From: Drosophila persimilis
Lineage: Eukaryota; Arthropoda; Insecta; Diptera; Drosophilidae
Direction: 5' to 3'
NCBI RefSeq assembly: GCF_003286085.1
Contig: NW_020825329.1
Location: 1 to 64,000 of the forward strand
DNA length: 64,000 bases
Shown here: piece after piece, positions 32,600 through 43,596 of the stretch
How the letters are laid out: each line of letters opens with the position of its first letter
Position numbering within the stretch: position 1 is the stretch's first letter
The notes under the pieces: model-generated
What the model saw: only the letters and a program-made list of their open reading frames with translations
Told to the model about the DNA's origin: nothing
The model's database searches: none
Made by a program: the position numbers and the translations under genes

Positions 32600-35500
32600 C
32601 CCCAAAAAAGTAGAACCTCCGCAACTATATGGCACCTGCACTTATATATAACCCTTCCCTATCCAGTACTGGCATGTATACTGAACCACCGCACCTATAT
32701 AGCCCCCACGCTCCAGGAAATGTGGCAGGATCGCACATCTTGGGAACTAGCACCAATATAGCAATATAGCCCCAAAAAAGTGGAACCTCCGCAACTATAT
32801 GGCTTCTGCACTTATATAGAACCCTTCCCTATCAAGCACTGGCATGTATACTGAACCACCGCACCTATATAGCACCCACGCTCCAGGAAATGTGGCAGGA
32901 TCGCATATTTTGGGCATGAGCACCAATATGGCAATATAGCCCCAAAAAAGTAGAACCTCCGCAACTATATGGCACCTGCACTTATATATAACCCTTCCCT
33001 ATCCAGCACTGGCATGTATACTGAACCACCGCACCTATATAGCATCCACGCTCCAGGAAATGTGGCAGGATCGCATATTTTGGGCATAAGCACCAATATG
33101 GCAATATAGCCCTAAAAAAGTGTAACCTCCGAAATTATATGACACCTGCACTTATATAGAACCCTTCCCTATCCAGCACTGGCATGTATACTGAACCACC
33201 GCACCTATATAGCACCCACGCTCCAGGAAATGTGGCAGGATCGCATATTTTGGGCATGAGCACCAATATGGCAATATAGCCCCAAAAAAGTAGAACCTCC
33301 GCAACTATATGGCTTCTGCACTTATATAGAACCCTTCCCTATCCAGCACTGGCATGTATACTGAACCACCGCACCTATATAGCCCCCACGCTCCAGGAAA
33401 TGTGGCAGGATCGCACATCTTGGGAACTAGCACCAATATGGCAATATAGCCCCAAAAAAGTGGAACCTCCGCAACTATATGGCTTCTGCACTTATATAGA
33501 ACCCTTCCCTATCAAGCACTGGCATGTATACTGAACCACCGCACCTATATAGCATCCACGCTCCAGGAAATGTGGCAGGATCGTATATTTTGGGCATAAG
33601 CACCAATATGGCAATATAGCCCCAAAAAAGTGGAACCTCCGCAACTATATGGCTTCTGCACTTATATAGAACCCTTCCCTATCCAGCACTGGCATGTATA
33701 CTGAACCACCGCACCTATATAGCACCCACGCTCTAGGAAATTTGGCAGGATCGCATATTTTGGGCATGAGCACCAATATGGCAATATAGCCCCAAAAAAG
33801 TAGAACCTCCGCAACTATATGGCACCTGCACTTATATAGAACCCTTCCCTATCCAGCACTGGCATGTATACGGAACCACCGCACCTATATAGCACCCACG
33901 CTCTAGGAAATTTGGCAGGATCGCATATTTTGGGCATGAGCACCAATATGGCAATATAGCCCCAAAAAAGTAAAACCTCCGCAACTATATGGCACCTGCA
34001 CTTATATAGAACCCTTCCCTATCCAGCACTGGCATGTATACTGAACCACCGCACCTATATAGCATCCACGCTCCAGGAAATGTGGCAGGATCGTATATTT
34101 TGGGCATAAGCACCAATATGGCAATATAGCCCCAAAAAAGTAGAACCTCCGCAACTATATGGCTTCTGCACTTATATAGAACCCTTCCCTATCCAGCACT
34201 GGCATGTATACTGAACCACCGCACCTATATAGCACCCACGCTCTAGGAAATTTGGCAGGATCGCACATCTTGGGAACTAGCACCAATATGGCAATATAGC
34301 CCCAAAAAAGTAGAACCTCCACAACTATATGGCACCTGCACTTATATAGAACCCTTCCCTATCCAGCACTGGCATGTATACTGAACCACCGCACCTATAT
34401 AGCCCCCACGCTCCAGGAAATGTGGCAGGATCGCACATCTTGGGAACTAGCACCAATATGGCAATATAGCCCCAAAAAAGTGGAACCTCCGCAACTATAT
34501 GGCTTCTGCACTTATATAGAACCCTTCCCTATCAAGCACTGGCATGTATACTGAACCACCGCACCTATATAGCATCCACGCTCCAGGAAATGTGGCAGGA
34601 TCGTATATTTTGGGCATAAGCACCAATATGGCAATATAGCCCCAAAAAAGTGGAACCTCCGCAACTATATGGCTTCTGCACTTATATAGAACCCTTCCCT
34701 ATCCAGCACTGGCATGTATACTGAACCACCGCACCTATATAGCACCCACGCTCTAGGAAATTTGGCAGGATCGCATATTTTGGGCATGAGCACCAATATG
34801 GCAATATAGCCCCAAAAAAGTAGAACCTCCGCAACTATATGGCACCTGCACTTATATAGAACCCTTCCCTATCCAGCACTGGCATGTATACTGAACCACC
34901 GCACCTATATAGCACCCACGCTCTAGGAAATTTGGCAGGATCGCATATTTTGGGCATGAGCACCAATATGGCAATATAGCCCCAAAAATGTAGAACCTCC
35001 GCAACTATATGGCACCTGCACTTATATAGAACCCATCCCTATCTATCTCTTGCATGTATATTGAACCACCGCACCTATATAGCACCCACGCTAGAGGAAA
35101 TGTGGCAGGATCGCACATCTTGGGCACTAGAACCAATATGATACTATAGCCCCAAAAAACTGGAACCACCGCAGCTATATGGCACCTGCACTTATATAGA
35201 AACCTTCCCTAACTAGCACTTGCCTGTATATTGAACCACCGCACCTATATAGCACCCACGCTCCAAGAAATGTAGCATATTTTGGGCATAAGCACCAATA
35301 GGGCAATATACCCCCAAAAAAGTGGAACCTCCGCAACTATATGGCACCTGCACTTATATAGAACCCTTCCCTATCCAGCACTGGCATGTATACTGAACCA
35401 CCGCACCTATATAGCCCCCACGCTCCAGGAAATGTGGCAGGATCGCATATTTTGGGCATAAGCACCAATATGGCAATACAGCCCCAAAAAAAGTTGAACC

Positions 35501-36299
35501 CCGCTACTATATGGCACCTGCACTTATATAGATCCCATCCCTATCTATCTCTTGCATGTATATTGAACCACCGCACCTATATAGCACCCACGCTAGAGGA
35601 AATGTGGCAGGATCGCACATCTTGGGCACTAGAACCAATATGATACTATAGCCCCAAAAAACTGGAACCACCGCAGCTATATGGCACCTGCACTTATATA
35701 GAAACCTTCCCTAACTAGCACTTGCCTGTATATTGAACCACCGCACCTATATAGCACCCACGCTCCAAGAAATGTAGCATATTTTGGGCATAAGCACCAA
35801 TAGGGCAATATACCCCCAAAAAAGTGGAACCTCCGCAACTATATGGCACCTGCACTTATATAGAACCCTTCCCTATCCAGCACTGGCATGTATACTGAAC
35901 CACCGCACCTATATAGCCCCCACGCTCCAGGAAATGTGGCAGGATCGCACATCTTGGGAACTAGCACCAATATAGCAATATAGCCCCAAAAAAGTGGAAC
36001 CTCCGCAACTATATGGCACCTGCACTTATATAGAACACTTCCCTATCCAGCACTGGCATGTATACTGAACCACCGCACCTATATAGCACCCACGCTCCAG
36101 GAAATGTGGCAGGATCGCACATCTTGGGAACTAGCACCAATATGGCAATATAGCCCCAAAAAAGTGGAACCTCCGCAACTATATGGCACCTGCACTTATA
36201 TAGAACACTTCCCTATCCAGCACTTGCATGTATATTAAACCAACGCACCTATATAGCACCCACGCTCCAGGAAATGTGGCAGGATCGCACATTTTGGGC
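32600..36299 (+). repeat. 170-bp satellite array, right part and right edge
   Basis: About 22 monomers in the same orientation, restarting at CCCCAAAAAAGTAGAACC in the monomer position where the middle part stopped. Six-monomer periodicity is visible (near-identical segments at 33421 and 34441, 1020 bp apart). A diverged three-monomer block (about 500 bp) occurs at about 35030-35530 and again from about 35530. It contains a ~160-bp unit lacking GGCAGGATCG-like bases and a variant GAACCAATATGATACTATAG. The array ends at about 36299, inside a monomer, against an mdg1/412-like fragment. Confidence 0.96.
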
Positions 36300-36440
36300 T
36301 TTTGTAAGCCAAATAATAGTCAATGGAGTTATTGTGTGCTTGGTTACTTTAGCTTTTTGGCATTTCGGACATTTTCGTATGTAATTGGTTATTTCTTTAG
36401 TCATACCTTTCCAAAAATAATGTCTTTTGACCTTGGCCAA
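36300..36440 (-). pseudogene. integrase zinc-module fragment (mdg1/412-like)
   Basis: Encodes AKVKRHYFWKGMTKEI and IRKCPKCQKAKVTKH, the second half of an HHCC zinc module (CPKC pair present, upstream histidines lost). It then runs into satellite sequence. The catalytic core is absent. Confidence 0.85.
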
Positions 36441-36448
36441 GGTTTTTG

Positions 36449-36797
36449 TTATGCCTGAAAATCTTTCTGAAAATCTGGGTACTGTAACTGAGTGGGTTCC
36501 ATAAGTTTATCTTTTAAATATTGGAATGCATTTTGAAATTCAGTTGACCACTCAAAGGGGGCATTCTTTTTACATAATCTAGTTATGTGCCGGGAATAGT
36601 CGGCGAAGTTTTTAATAAAACGTCTATAATAATTGCAATATGCAATAAATTGTCTAGCGCTGTCCGCATCATGTGGGACTGGATAGTTTTTGATGACGTC
36701 ATATTTCTTGTCATCTGGCAAGATTCCTTTATCTGTGCATTTATGACGAAGAAAGGTCACTTCATGCATAAAAAGTTAACATTTTTGTGGATGTAAT
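36449..36797 (-). pseudogene. RT thumb/connection fragment (mdg1/412-like)
   Basis: Encodes MHEVTFLRHKCTDKGI, NYYRRFIKNFADYSRH and FEWSTEFQNAFQYLK, typical of the region after the RT palm. The start of RNase H is cut off after YPDFQKDF. A stop lies just before MHEV, close to the DINE-1 junction. Confidence 0.88.
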
Positions 36798-37540
36798 TAT
36801 ACCCGATACTCAAAATGAGTATTGGGGTATTTAGATTTGTGGTAAAAGTGGATGTGTGTAACGTCCAGAAGGAATCGTTTCCGACCCCATAAAGTATATA
36901 TATTCTTGATCAGCATCAATAGCCGAGTCGATTGAGCCATGTCTGTCTGTCCGTCTGTCCGTCCGTCCGTCTGTCCGTCCCCTTCAGCGCCTAATGCTCA
37001 AAGACTATAAGAGCTAGAGCAACGATGTTTTGGATCCAGACTTCTGTGATATGTCACTGCTACAAAAATATTTTAAAACTTTGCCCCGCCCACTTCCGCC
37101 CCCACAAAGGGCGAAAATCTGTGGCATCCACAATTTTAAAGATACGAGAAAACCAAAAACGCAGAATCGTAGAGAATGACTATATCTTTTAGACTGCAGA
37201 ATCTGAATTGGATCGTATTATTATTGTAGCCAGCATCAAGAAAACAATTTCATTTTTTCTCGCCCTGTCTCTCTCTAACACACACGTAGCATAGGCGGCT
37301 TTGCTTAGAGTAAAACATTAGCGCCTAGATCTCAGAGACTATAAAAGCTAGAGCAACCAAATTTGGTATCCACACTCCTAATATATCGGACCGAGACGAG
37401 TTTGTTTCAAAATTTCGCCACACCCCCTTCCGCCCCCGCAAAGGATGCAAATCTGGGGATATTCACAAATCTCAGAGACTAACCAAATTTAGTATCCGCA
37501 CTCCTGTTAGATCTCACTATAAAACGTATATCTCAAAATT
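36798..37540 (+). mobile_element. DINE-1/INE-1 Helentron, 3'-truncated
   Basis: Begins TATACCCGATACTCAAAATGAG and carries the block GTAACGTCCAGAAGGAATCG, the GTCTGTCC microsatellite near 36950 and the CGCCCACTTCCGCCCCCAC motifs. It stops at ATCTCAAAATT without the 3' hairpin end. Non-coding, non-autonomous and inserted within the mdg1/412-like RT. No target duplication is expected for Helitron-type transposition. Confidence 0.88.
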
Positions 37541-38776
37541 ATAGTCATCATTCTTTGAAATGAATTCGGCGCTATTTTTAAACCAAATGGTAGTCGCTTG
37601 AAGCGATATGAGCCATTGCTCGTTGAAAAAGACGTTATATTTCGCGAACTTTCTTCTAGTTCGATTTGATGAAAACTTGACATTAAGTCAAGGCATGAGA
37701 AACTTTGCTCTACCTAGTTGATCCAAAATGTCATCAATTCTAGGTAGTGGAAATTTGTCGGCCAGGATTTTTTTGTTTATTTGACGATAGTCAACTACTA
37801 ATCGCCATTTCTTTTGTTCTGAGCCCGGAAGGGCTTTCTTTGGGACAAGTAAAAGTGGGCTGTTGTATTCTGATACGGATGGTTCGACAATATTGTCGTT
37901 GGTTAATTTTCCTACTTGTTTTTTAATTTCCTCAACTTGCATATGCGGGCTTCGATAGTTCTTTATATATATAGGTTCGTCATCCCTCAATCTCAATTTC
38001 TGTTTATAAAAATTATTTTTTGTGATTGATTCGGTTTCAAGCCCGAATACGTCACTAAAATTGGTGCACAATTTAGTTAATTGCTTCTTGAATTGTACTG
38101 GGAAATGTTTGCTTAATTCAGCTATGACAGTTTTTTCTCGGATTTTTTGAGTTGTTTGAATTACCTTGTAATTCGAAAGTGATTCATATTGTATGTTATT
38201 TATATGTACTAATTGGTTGGTACTGGTTGTATTCAGCAATCGGACAAATGTATTATTTTTTGAAGTTATTGTATTTGCTACATAAATACCAGGTTGAATT
38301 TCCTGGTTTGGGATTAATATGGTTTCTATATCGGACATTAATTGTATTTTTCGGACAACTTGTGATCTTGCTGGTAGAGGAATTGTATTGTTACCAGAAC
38401 TGTATGTTATTGGAACATAAATTTTAATTTTTATATTATTTGGTCGTATTATTAACCAATCCTCTGAAGGTTTTAAGTCTATTAGGCAGTTTAATTCTTT
38501 TATGAAATCAATGCCTATTATTCCATCACACGGAATTGCAAAATTCTGATTAACTAAATGGAAATTGTGTAGAATTATGTACTTATCTGTCTGTAGCTCT
38601 ATTAGGGCAAGGCCTTGGGATGTTATTATACCTTCCCCTATTCCTTGAATATCTATTTTATTTTTTGTTTGAATGTCGTTAAAGACATCTGAATTTTCTT
38701 TTAATAGTGATATATTGGCACCTGTATCTATAAGGAATGTAAGTTGTTTTCCTGTTTTAGAATTGAGGAATGCCAC
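37541..38776 (-). pseudogene. protease and N-terminal RT (mdg1/412-like), frameshifted
   Basis: The frame 37688-38776 encodes an aspartic protease (LTFLIDTGANISLL and DGIIGIDFI), then the start of RT (SPLLLVPKKALPGS, KWRLVVDYRQINKK, FPLPRIDDILDQLGRAKF). A frameshift occurs just after this point. RT continues in another phase toward 37541 (MSSFHQIEL, FKRLPFGLKIAPN) until the DINE-1. The catalytic box is not present. Confidence 0.9.
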
Positions 38777-39185
38777 GAATATATTGAGATTGAGGTTGAT
38801 TGTGTGAACCGCTGGATATTTTAATTTAGTGTATCTAAGGGATCTTGGGAGTTTCCCGAAGCTGTCTGGGTAACACGAACATTGTTCTGTCGTGTGTTTC
38901 CATTGCTATTGTATCTTTGGTTGTTATAGGTTCCACCGTTATTACGGTTATTTCCCCTATAGCCACCACGACCTCTATTGTTATTATAATTATTGTTGTT
39001 GTAAATATCACATTTCCTCTACCACGATAGTTACCTCGAAAGTTACTACCGCGGTAGACTTGTCCTTGTCTGGTGTACAATATTGAACTTGCACTACCAG
39101 TCATCTCTGTACTACCAAAGACTATACAATACCAAGATGTTGCATGAGGAACAAATTCTTTTTCAATTTTCGTTTGAAGCTTCAT
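38777..39185 (-). pseudogene. C-terminal Gag remnant (mdg1/412-like)
   Basis: Minus-strand sequence coding an RG/Asn-rich tail (YRGSNFRGNYRGRG) that shifts phase within the repeats. It resembles the Gag C-terminus of 412-type elements, which is Gly/Arg/Asn-rich. The upstream capsid region is missing. Confidence 0.65.
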
Positions 39186-39195
39186 GGTACGGGCG

Positions 39196-39360
39196 CGCGG
39201 GGCTATTACTTCAATTCTCTTTTACGCTAGCTTCGCCTCCGAAATGCTACTCGGCTTCGTCAATGCCTCGGTCAGAGTCGAGTCGGTGTGTCTCGAGAGA
39301 AAGAATACAAAAACAAAATATGAATCGTCTGCGTGCCGAAACCGTAGGGCAGCGTGGTCG
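39196..39360. other. unassigned sequence left of an inverted repeat
   Basis: No gene recognised. A motif CGAAACCGTAGGGCAGCG near 39338 recurs in altered form near 39678 (CGAAACCGATGGGCAGCG), so the region flanks or belongs to a repeated element. Confidence 0.5.
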
Positions 39361-39616
39361 CTGATGTCTTTGGCGCGGCACAGTGGGGCGGAAATAGTAA
39401 AAAAAAATTGTATGAGTGCTTTAGATAAATTTAATGTACGCATCTAATAGCGAATTTTCCAATCGAATATTCAAGATAGTTTTAGTTTAGAAGATATAAG
39501 CACTCAAAGTTTAACATTTTTTCAGTGTGCAAATATTTATTGAACTCATATTCACTAACAAATTTAGCAAGCTGAGACGGCCAAAGGTCCCACTGTGCCG
39601 CTCCAAAGACATCGGC
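39361..39616. mobile_element. inverted-repeat element, possible Transib-like MITE
   Basis: The left arm 39361-39388 (CTGATGTCTTTGGCGCGGCA then CAGTGGGG) is matched in inverse by the right arm 39588-39616 (TCCCACTGTGCCGCTCC then AAAGACATCGGC), with about 200 bp of AT-rich spacer. The internal boundary CACAGTGGG (39379) and CCCACTGTG (to 39597) resembles Transib terminal repeats, but the symmetry extends outside it, which is unusual. No transposase frame is present. Confidence 0.55.
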
Positions 39617-39770
39617 GATCCGCGACCACCGTTTCGACGGTGCTGAGGCTCGAGAGTCCAGAATTGCCGAACAGACGAAACCGATGGGCAGCGGGGTCGC
39701 GGTAGAGACGAAGCCGTGCTCGCAATTTTTAACCATTGTACTAATGGCCTCTTTGCAGCTGAACTGCAAA
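39617..39770. other. unassigned sequence right of the inverted repeat
   Basis: About 150 bp, no gene seen. It contains the second copy of the CGAAACC(G)...GGGCAGCG motif and leads directly into the minisatellite. Confidence 0.5.
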
Positions 39771-40055
39771 CAAAATTTTGTCTATTTTTTCGATTGTGAT
39801 GGGTCAATTTTTAGCTTTTTTGTTGTTGATAGCGACGACAAAATTTTGTCGATTTTTCGATAGTGGTGGGGGAATTTTTTGCTTTTTTTGTTGATAGTGA
39901 TGACAACATTTTTTCGAGTTTTTCGATAGTGGTGGGTGAATTTTTTGCTTTTTTTTTTTGATAGTGATGACAAAATTGTATAGATTTTTTCGATAGTGAT
40001 GGGTGAATTTTAAGCAATTTTTTTTTGATAGTGATGACAAAATTCTGTCGTTTTT
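39771..40055. repeat. AT-rich minisatellite, first block
   Basis: Units of about 55-66 bp made of CGATAGTGATGGGTGAATTT, an AGC-T(n) run, and GATAGTGATGACAAAATT then TTGTCGATTTTTT. About four to five degenerate copies end at the start of a DINE-1. Lys-rich frames on the minus strand are by-products. Confidence 0.93.
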
Positions 40056-41143
40056 TATACCCGATACTCAAAATGAGTATTGGGGTATTTAGATTTGTGG
40101 TAAAAGTGGATGTGTGTAACGTCCAGAAGGAATCGTTTCCGACCCCATAAAGTATATATATTCTTGATCAGCATCAATAGCCGAGTCGATTGAGCCATGT
40201 CTGTCTGTCCGTCTGTCCGTCCGTCCGTCTGTCCGTCCCCTTCAGCGCCTAATGCTCAAAGACTATAAGAGCTAGAGCAACGATGTTTTGGATCCAGACT
40301 TCTGTGATATGTCACTGCTACAAAAATATTTTAAAACTTTGCCCCGCCCACTTCCGCCCCCACAAAGGGCGAAAATCTGTGGCATCCACAATTTTAAAGA
40401 TACGAGAAAACCAAAAACGCAGAATCGTAGAGAATGACCATATCTTTTAGACTGCAGAATCTGAATTGGATCGTATTATTATTGTAGCCAGCATCAAGAA
40501 AACAATTTCATTTTTTCTCGCCCTGTCTCTCTCTAACACACACGTAGCATAGGCGGCTTTGCTAGAGTAAAACATTAGCGCCTAGATCTCAGAGACTATA
40601 AAAGCTAGTGCAACCAAATTTGGTATCCACACTCCTAATATATCGGACCGAGGCGAGTTTGTTTCAAAATTTCGCCACACCCCCTTCCGCCCCCGCAAAG
40701 GATGCAAATCTGGGGATATTCACAAATCTCAGAGACTAACCAAATTTAGTATCCGCACTCCTGTTAGATCTCACTATAAAACGTATATCTCAAAATTTCG
40801 CCCCACCCCCTTCCGCCCCCAGAAAGGACGAACATTTTCCATCCACAATATTGCAGATTTGAGAAAACTAAAAACACAGAATCATAGATAACGACCATAT
40901 CTATTAGATTGCAGAATCTTTGTCAGATCAGATCATTTTTATAGCCAAAAGGAACAAATCAATTTGCACTGGCTACGCAGCGCCCGACGTCACGCTCAGA
41001 CTGATTTTCTGTCTCTCTCGTACGCACTCATTGTCGTGTCGTTTAATATTAGCGGCGTTTGCCGGAGGAAAGCCATACTGACTTAGTATCGGGTATAACT
41101 GTAGAGTTGCGGTGTCCGCAGCAACTTATAACGTTCCCCCTCG
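40056..41143 (+). mobile_element. DINE-1/INE-1 Helentron, full-length copy
   Basis: About 1.09 kb from TATACCCGATACTCAAAATG to the 3' end GTATCGGGTATAACTGTAG, then hairpin GTTGCGGTGTCCGCAGCAAC and CGTTCCCCCTCG. Subterminal inverted repeats (ATACCCGATACT and AGTATCGGGTAT), the GTCTGTCC microsatellite (40201-40240) and a 3' hairpin are all present. It is the most complete copy in the window and non-coding. Confidence 0.92.
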
Positions 41144-41277
41144 TTTCGATTGTGATGGGTGAATTATTAGCTTTTTTTGTTGATAGTGATGACAAAATTG
41201 TATAGATTTTTTCGATAGTGATGGGTGAATTTTAAGCAATTTTTTTTTGATAGTGATGACACAATTCTGTCGATTTT
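41144..41277. repeat. AT-rich minisatellite between two DINE-1 copies
   Basis: About two units of the same minisatellite. 41182-41272 is a near copy of 39960-40050, offset 1222 bp, the same offset as the two DINE-1 starts (40056 and 41278). The DINE-1 plus minisatellite was therefore duplicated as one segment. Confidence 0.9.
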
Positions 41278-42080
41278 TATACCCGATACTCAAAATGAGT
41301 ATTGGGGTATTTAGATTTGTGGTAAAAGTGGATGTGTGTAACGTCCAGAAGGAATCGTTTCCGACCCCATAAAGTATATATATTCTTGATCAGCATCAAT
41401 AGCCGAGTCGATTGAGTCATGTCTGTCTGTCCGTCTGTCCGTCCGTCCGTCTGTCCGTCCCCTTCAGCGCCTAGTTCTCAAAGACTATAAGAGCTAGAGC
41501 AACGATGTTTTGGATCCAGACTTCTGTGACATGTCACTGCTACAAAAATATTTTAAAACTTTGCCCCGCCCACTTCCGCCCCCACAAAATGCGAAAATCT
41601 GTGGCATCCACAATTTCGACGATACGAGAATACTAAAAACGCAGAATCGTAGAAGATCTGATCGTATAATTATTATAGCCAGAATCAAGAAAACAATTTC
41701 ATTCTTTCTCGCTCTGTCTCTCTCTAACACACAGGTTTCATGGTCGGTTTTGCCAATTGCAAAATATGAGTTCAAGGATTTCAAGTTCAAGAGAGTTCAA
41801 GAACCAGAGCAACCAAATTTGGTATCTACACTCCTGTGATATCGGACCTTGACCATTTTGTGTCAAAATTTCGGCACACCCCCTTCCGCCCCCGCAAAGG
41901 ACGAAAATCTGAGGCATCCACAAATCTCAGAGACTATTAAGGCTAGAGTAACCAAATTTCGTACACATACTCCTTTAAGATGTCACTATAAAACGTATAT
42001 CTCAAAATTTCGCCCCACCCCCTTCCGCCCCCACAAAGGACGAAAATCTGTTGCATCCACAATATTGCAGATTCGAGAAC
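41278..42080 (+). mobile_element. DINE-1/INE-1 Helentron, 3'-truncated, head of an inverted pair
   Basis: Starts TATACCCGATACTC like the copy at 40056 but diverges more in its second half (deletion near 41650 and extra sequence at 41745-41800 with repeated TTCAAG motifs). It stops at GATTCGAGAACTAAC, where an oppositely oriented copy begins. Confidence 0.88.
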
Positions 42081-42848
42081 TAACGAGAGGGAACGTTGTG
42101 AGTTGCTGCGGACACCGCAACTCTACAGTTATACCCGATACTAAGTCAGTATGGCTCTCCTCCGGCAGACGCCGCTAATATTAAACGACACGACAAACAG
42201 TGCGAGAGAGACAGAAAATCAGTCTGAGCGTGACGTCGGGCGCTGCGTAGCCACTGCAAATTGATTTCTTGCTTTTGGCTACAAAAATGATCCCATCTGA
42301 TCCAGATTCAGCAACCGGATAGATATGGTCATTCTCTATGATTCTGCGTTTTTAGTTTACTCGAATCTGCAATATTGTGGATGCAAAAGATTTTCGTCCT
42401 TTCTGTGGGCGGAGGGGGGTGGGGTGAAATTTTGAGATACACGTTTTATAGTGAGATCTAACAGGAGTGCGGATACTAAATTTGGTTAGTCTCTGAGATT
42501 TGTGAATATCCCCAGATTTGCATCCTTTGCGGGGGCGGAAGGGGGTGTGGCGAAATTTTGAAACAAACTCGTCTCGGTTCGATATATTGGGGGTGTGGAT
42601 ACCAAATTTGGTTGCCCTAGCTTTTATAGTCTCTGAGATCTAGGCGCTAATGTTTTACTCTAAGCAAAGCCGCCTATGCTACGTGTGTGAGAGAGACAGG
42701 GCGAGAAAAAATGAAATTGTTTTCTTGATGCTGGCTATAATAATAATACGATCCAATTCAGATTCTGCAGTCTAAAAGATATGGCCATTCTCTATGATTC
42801 TGCGTTTTTGGTTTTCTCGTATCTTTAAAATTGTGGATGCCACAGATT
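42081..42848 (-). mobile_element. DINE-1/INE-1 Helentron, inverted partner
   Basis: Reads from the 3' end (GAGGGAACGTTGTGAGTTGC, hairpin, AACTCTACAGTTATACCCG) back to CCACAGATT, where it is cut off against a Gypsy gag. It is tail-to-tail with 41278-42080, so the pair forms a large imperfect palindrome. Confidence 0.9.
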
Positions 42849-43596
42849 CAGGGTCGAGTTCCTCCGTAGGTAGAACCGACGGTCGTGGGACGAGGTCCTT
42901 GACAACTTTCACCATCTCGTCAAAGGACAAGCGGCGGAGTGGTATTGGCAATTTGTCCGAGAACGGCCTCCGGAAGTATGGGATGATTTGAAGGTCGAGT
43001 TGGTGTCCCGGTTCCGAGCAGTGGGTGGCGAGTTCGAGCGGCTACGCACCTTGCATGAGCGACGACAACAATCTGGCGAATCTGTGGAAGAGTACTTTAG
43101 AGCGATGCGCAGGCTGGCAGCTAGACTCACCACACCATTGGTTGAGTCCGAAATGGTGCGAGTCTTGAAGAAAGGACTCGATGACGAGATCGCCCGCTAC
43201 GTTTACGCGATCCGAGTCCGAAACGTGGAGCAGCTGAGGGAAGAGTGCCTGGAAGTGGAGTACAACTTTCGCGGACGCGAGCAGAAGTCGACGTTCCGTC
43301 CTGCGCCGAAATACCAATCAGCCGGGAAGCGAGTGGAGGAGATAGAGCCGGAAACGGAGTTTCTGGATGAAGACGAAGCAAGGATAGTAGAAGAAACTTA
43401 CCTGGCGAACAAACCTTGCGGCCAGTTCGACCACGGGTTCCGAGACTGCGTGGCGAAGGAACGCAAAATATTCTGTTACCGCTGCGGAAAGCCAGAAATG
43501 TTTACTCCAACGTGTCCAAATTGCTCGGGAAACGCACGAGCGGGCATGATGAAGGCGGGAGATCAGCGCTCGGGACAGAAGCCCGCGAAGAAATGA
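42849..43596 (+). pseudogene. Gag, truncated (Gypsy element, plus strand)
   Basis: A capsid-type Retrotrans_gag region (AAEWYWQFVRERPPEVWDD, FRAVGGEFERLRTLHERRQ, SGESVEEYFRAMRRLAARL) and a C-terminal zinc region with CGQFDHGFRDC and CYRCGKPEMFTPTCPNC. The first knuckle has lost its opening cysteine context (KPCGQFDHG). The reading frame is open from about 42890, and no start codon remains upstream because of the truncation. Confidence 0.88.

Larger units (their letters stand above)
36300..39195 (-). mobile_element. mdg1/412-like Gypsy retrotransposon fragment, split by a DINE-1
   Basis: On the minus strand, in order from high to low coordinates: C-terminal Gag, protease, N-terminal RT, then a DINE-1 insertion (36798-37540), RT thumb/connection, and part of the integrase zinc module. 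No LTR is visible at either end. The RT palm with its catalytic box is missing between the parts flanking the DINE-1, and RNase H is missing between 36449 and 36440. It is a dead remnant. Family assignment rests on Pol blocks that resemble 412/mdg1 from memory. Confidence 0.85.

Noticed and set aside
1..36299. CRISPR-like array
   Set aside because: Units are adjacent full-length monomers without spacers, in a eukaryotic transposon context.
39804..40071. Lys/Ser-rich minus-strand frames in the minisatellite (also 48412-48627)
   Set aside because: They are products of A/T homopolymers in the 55-66-bp repeat and shift with each unit.
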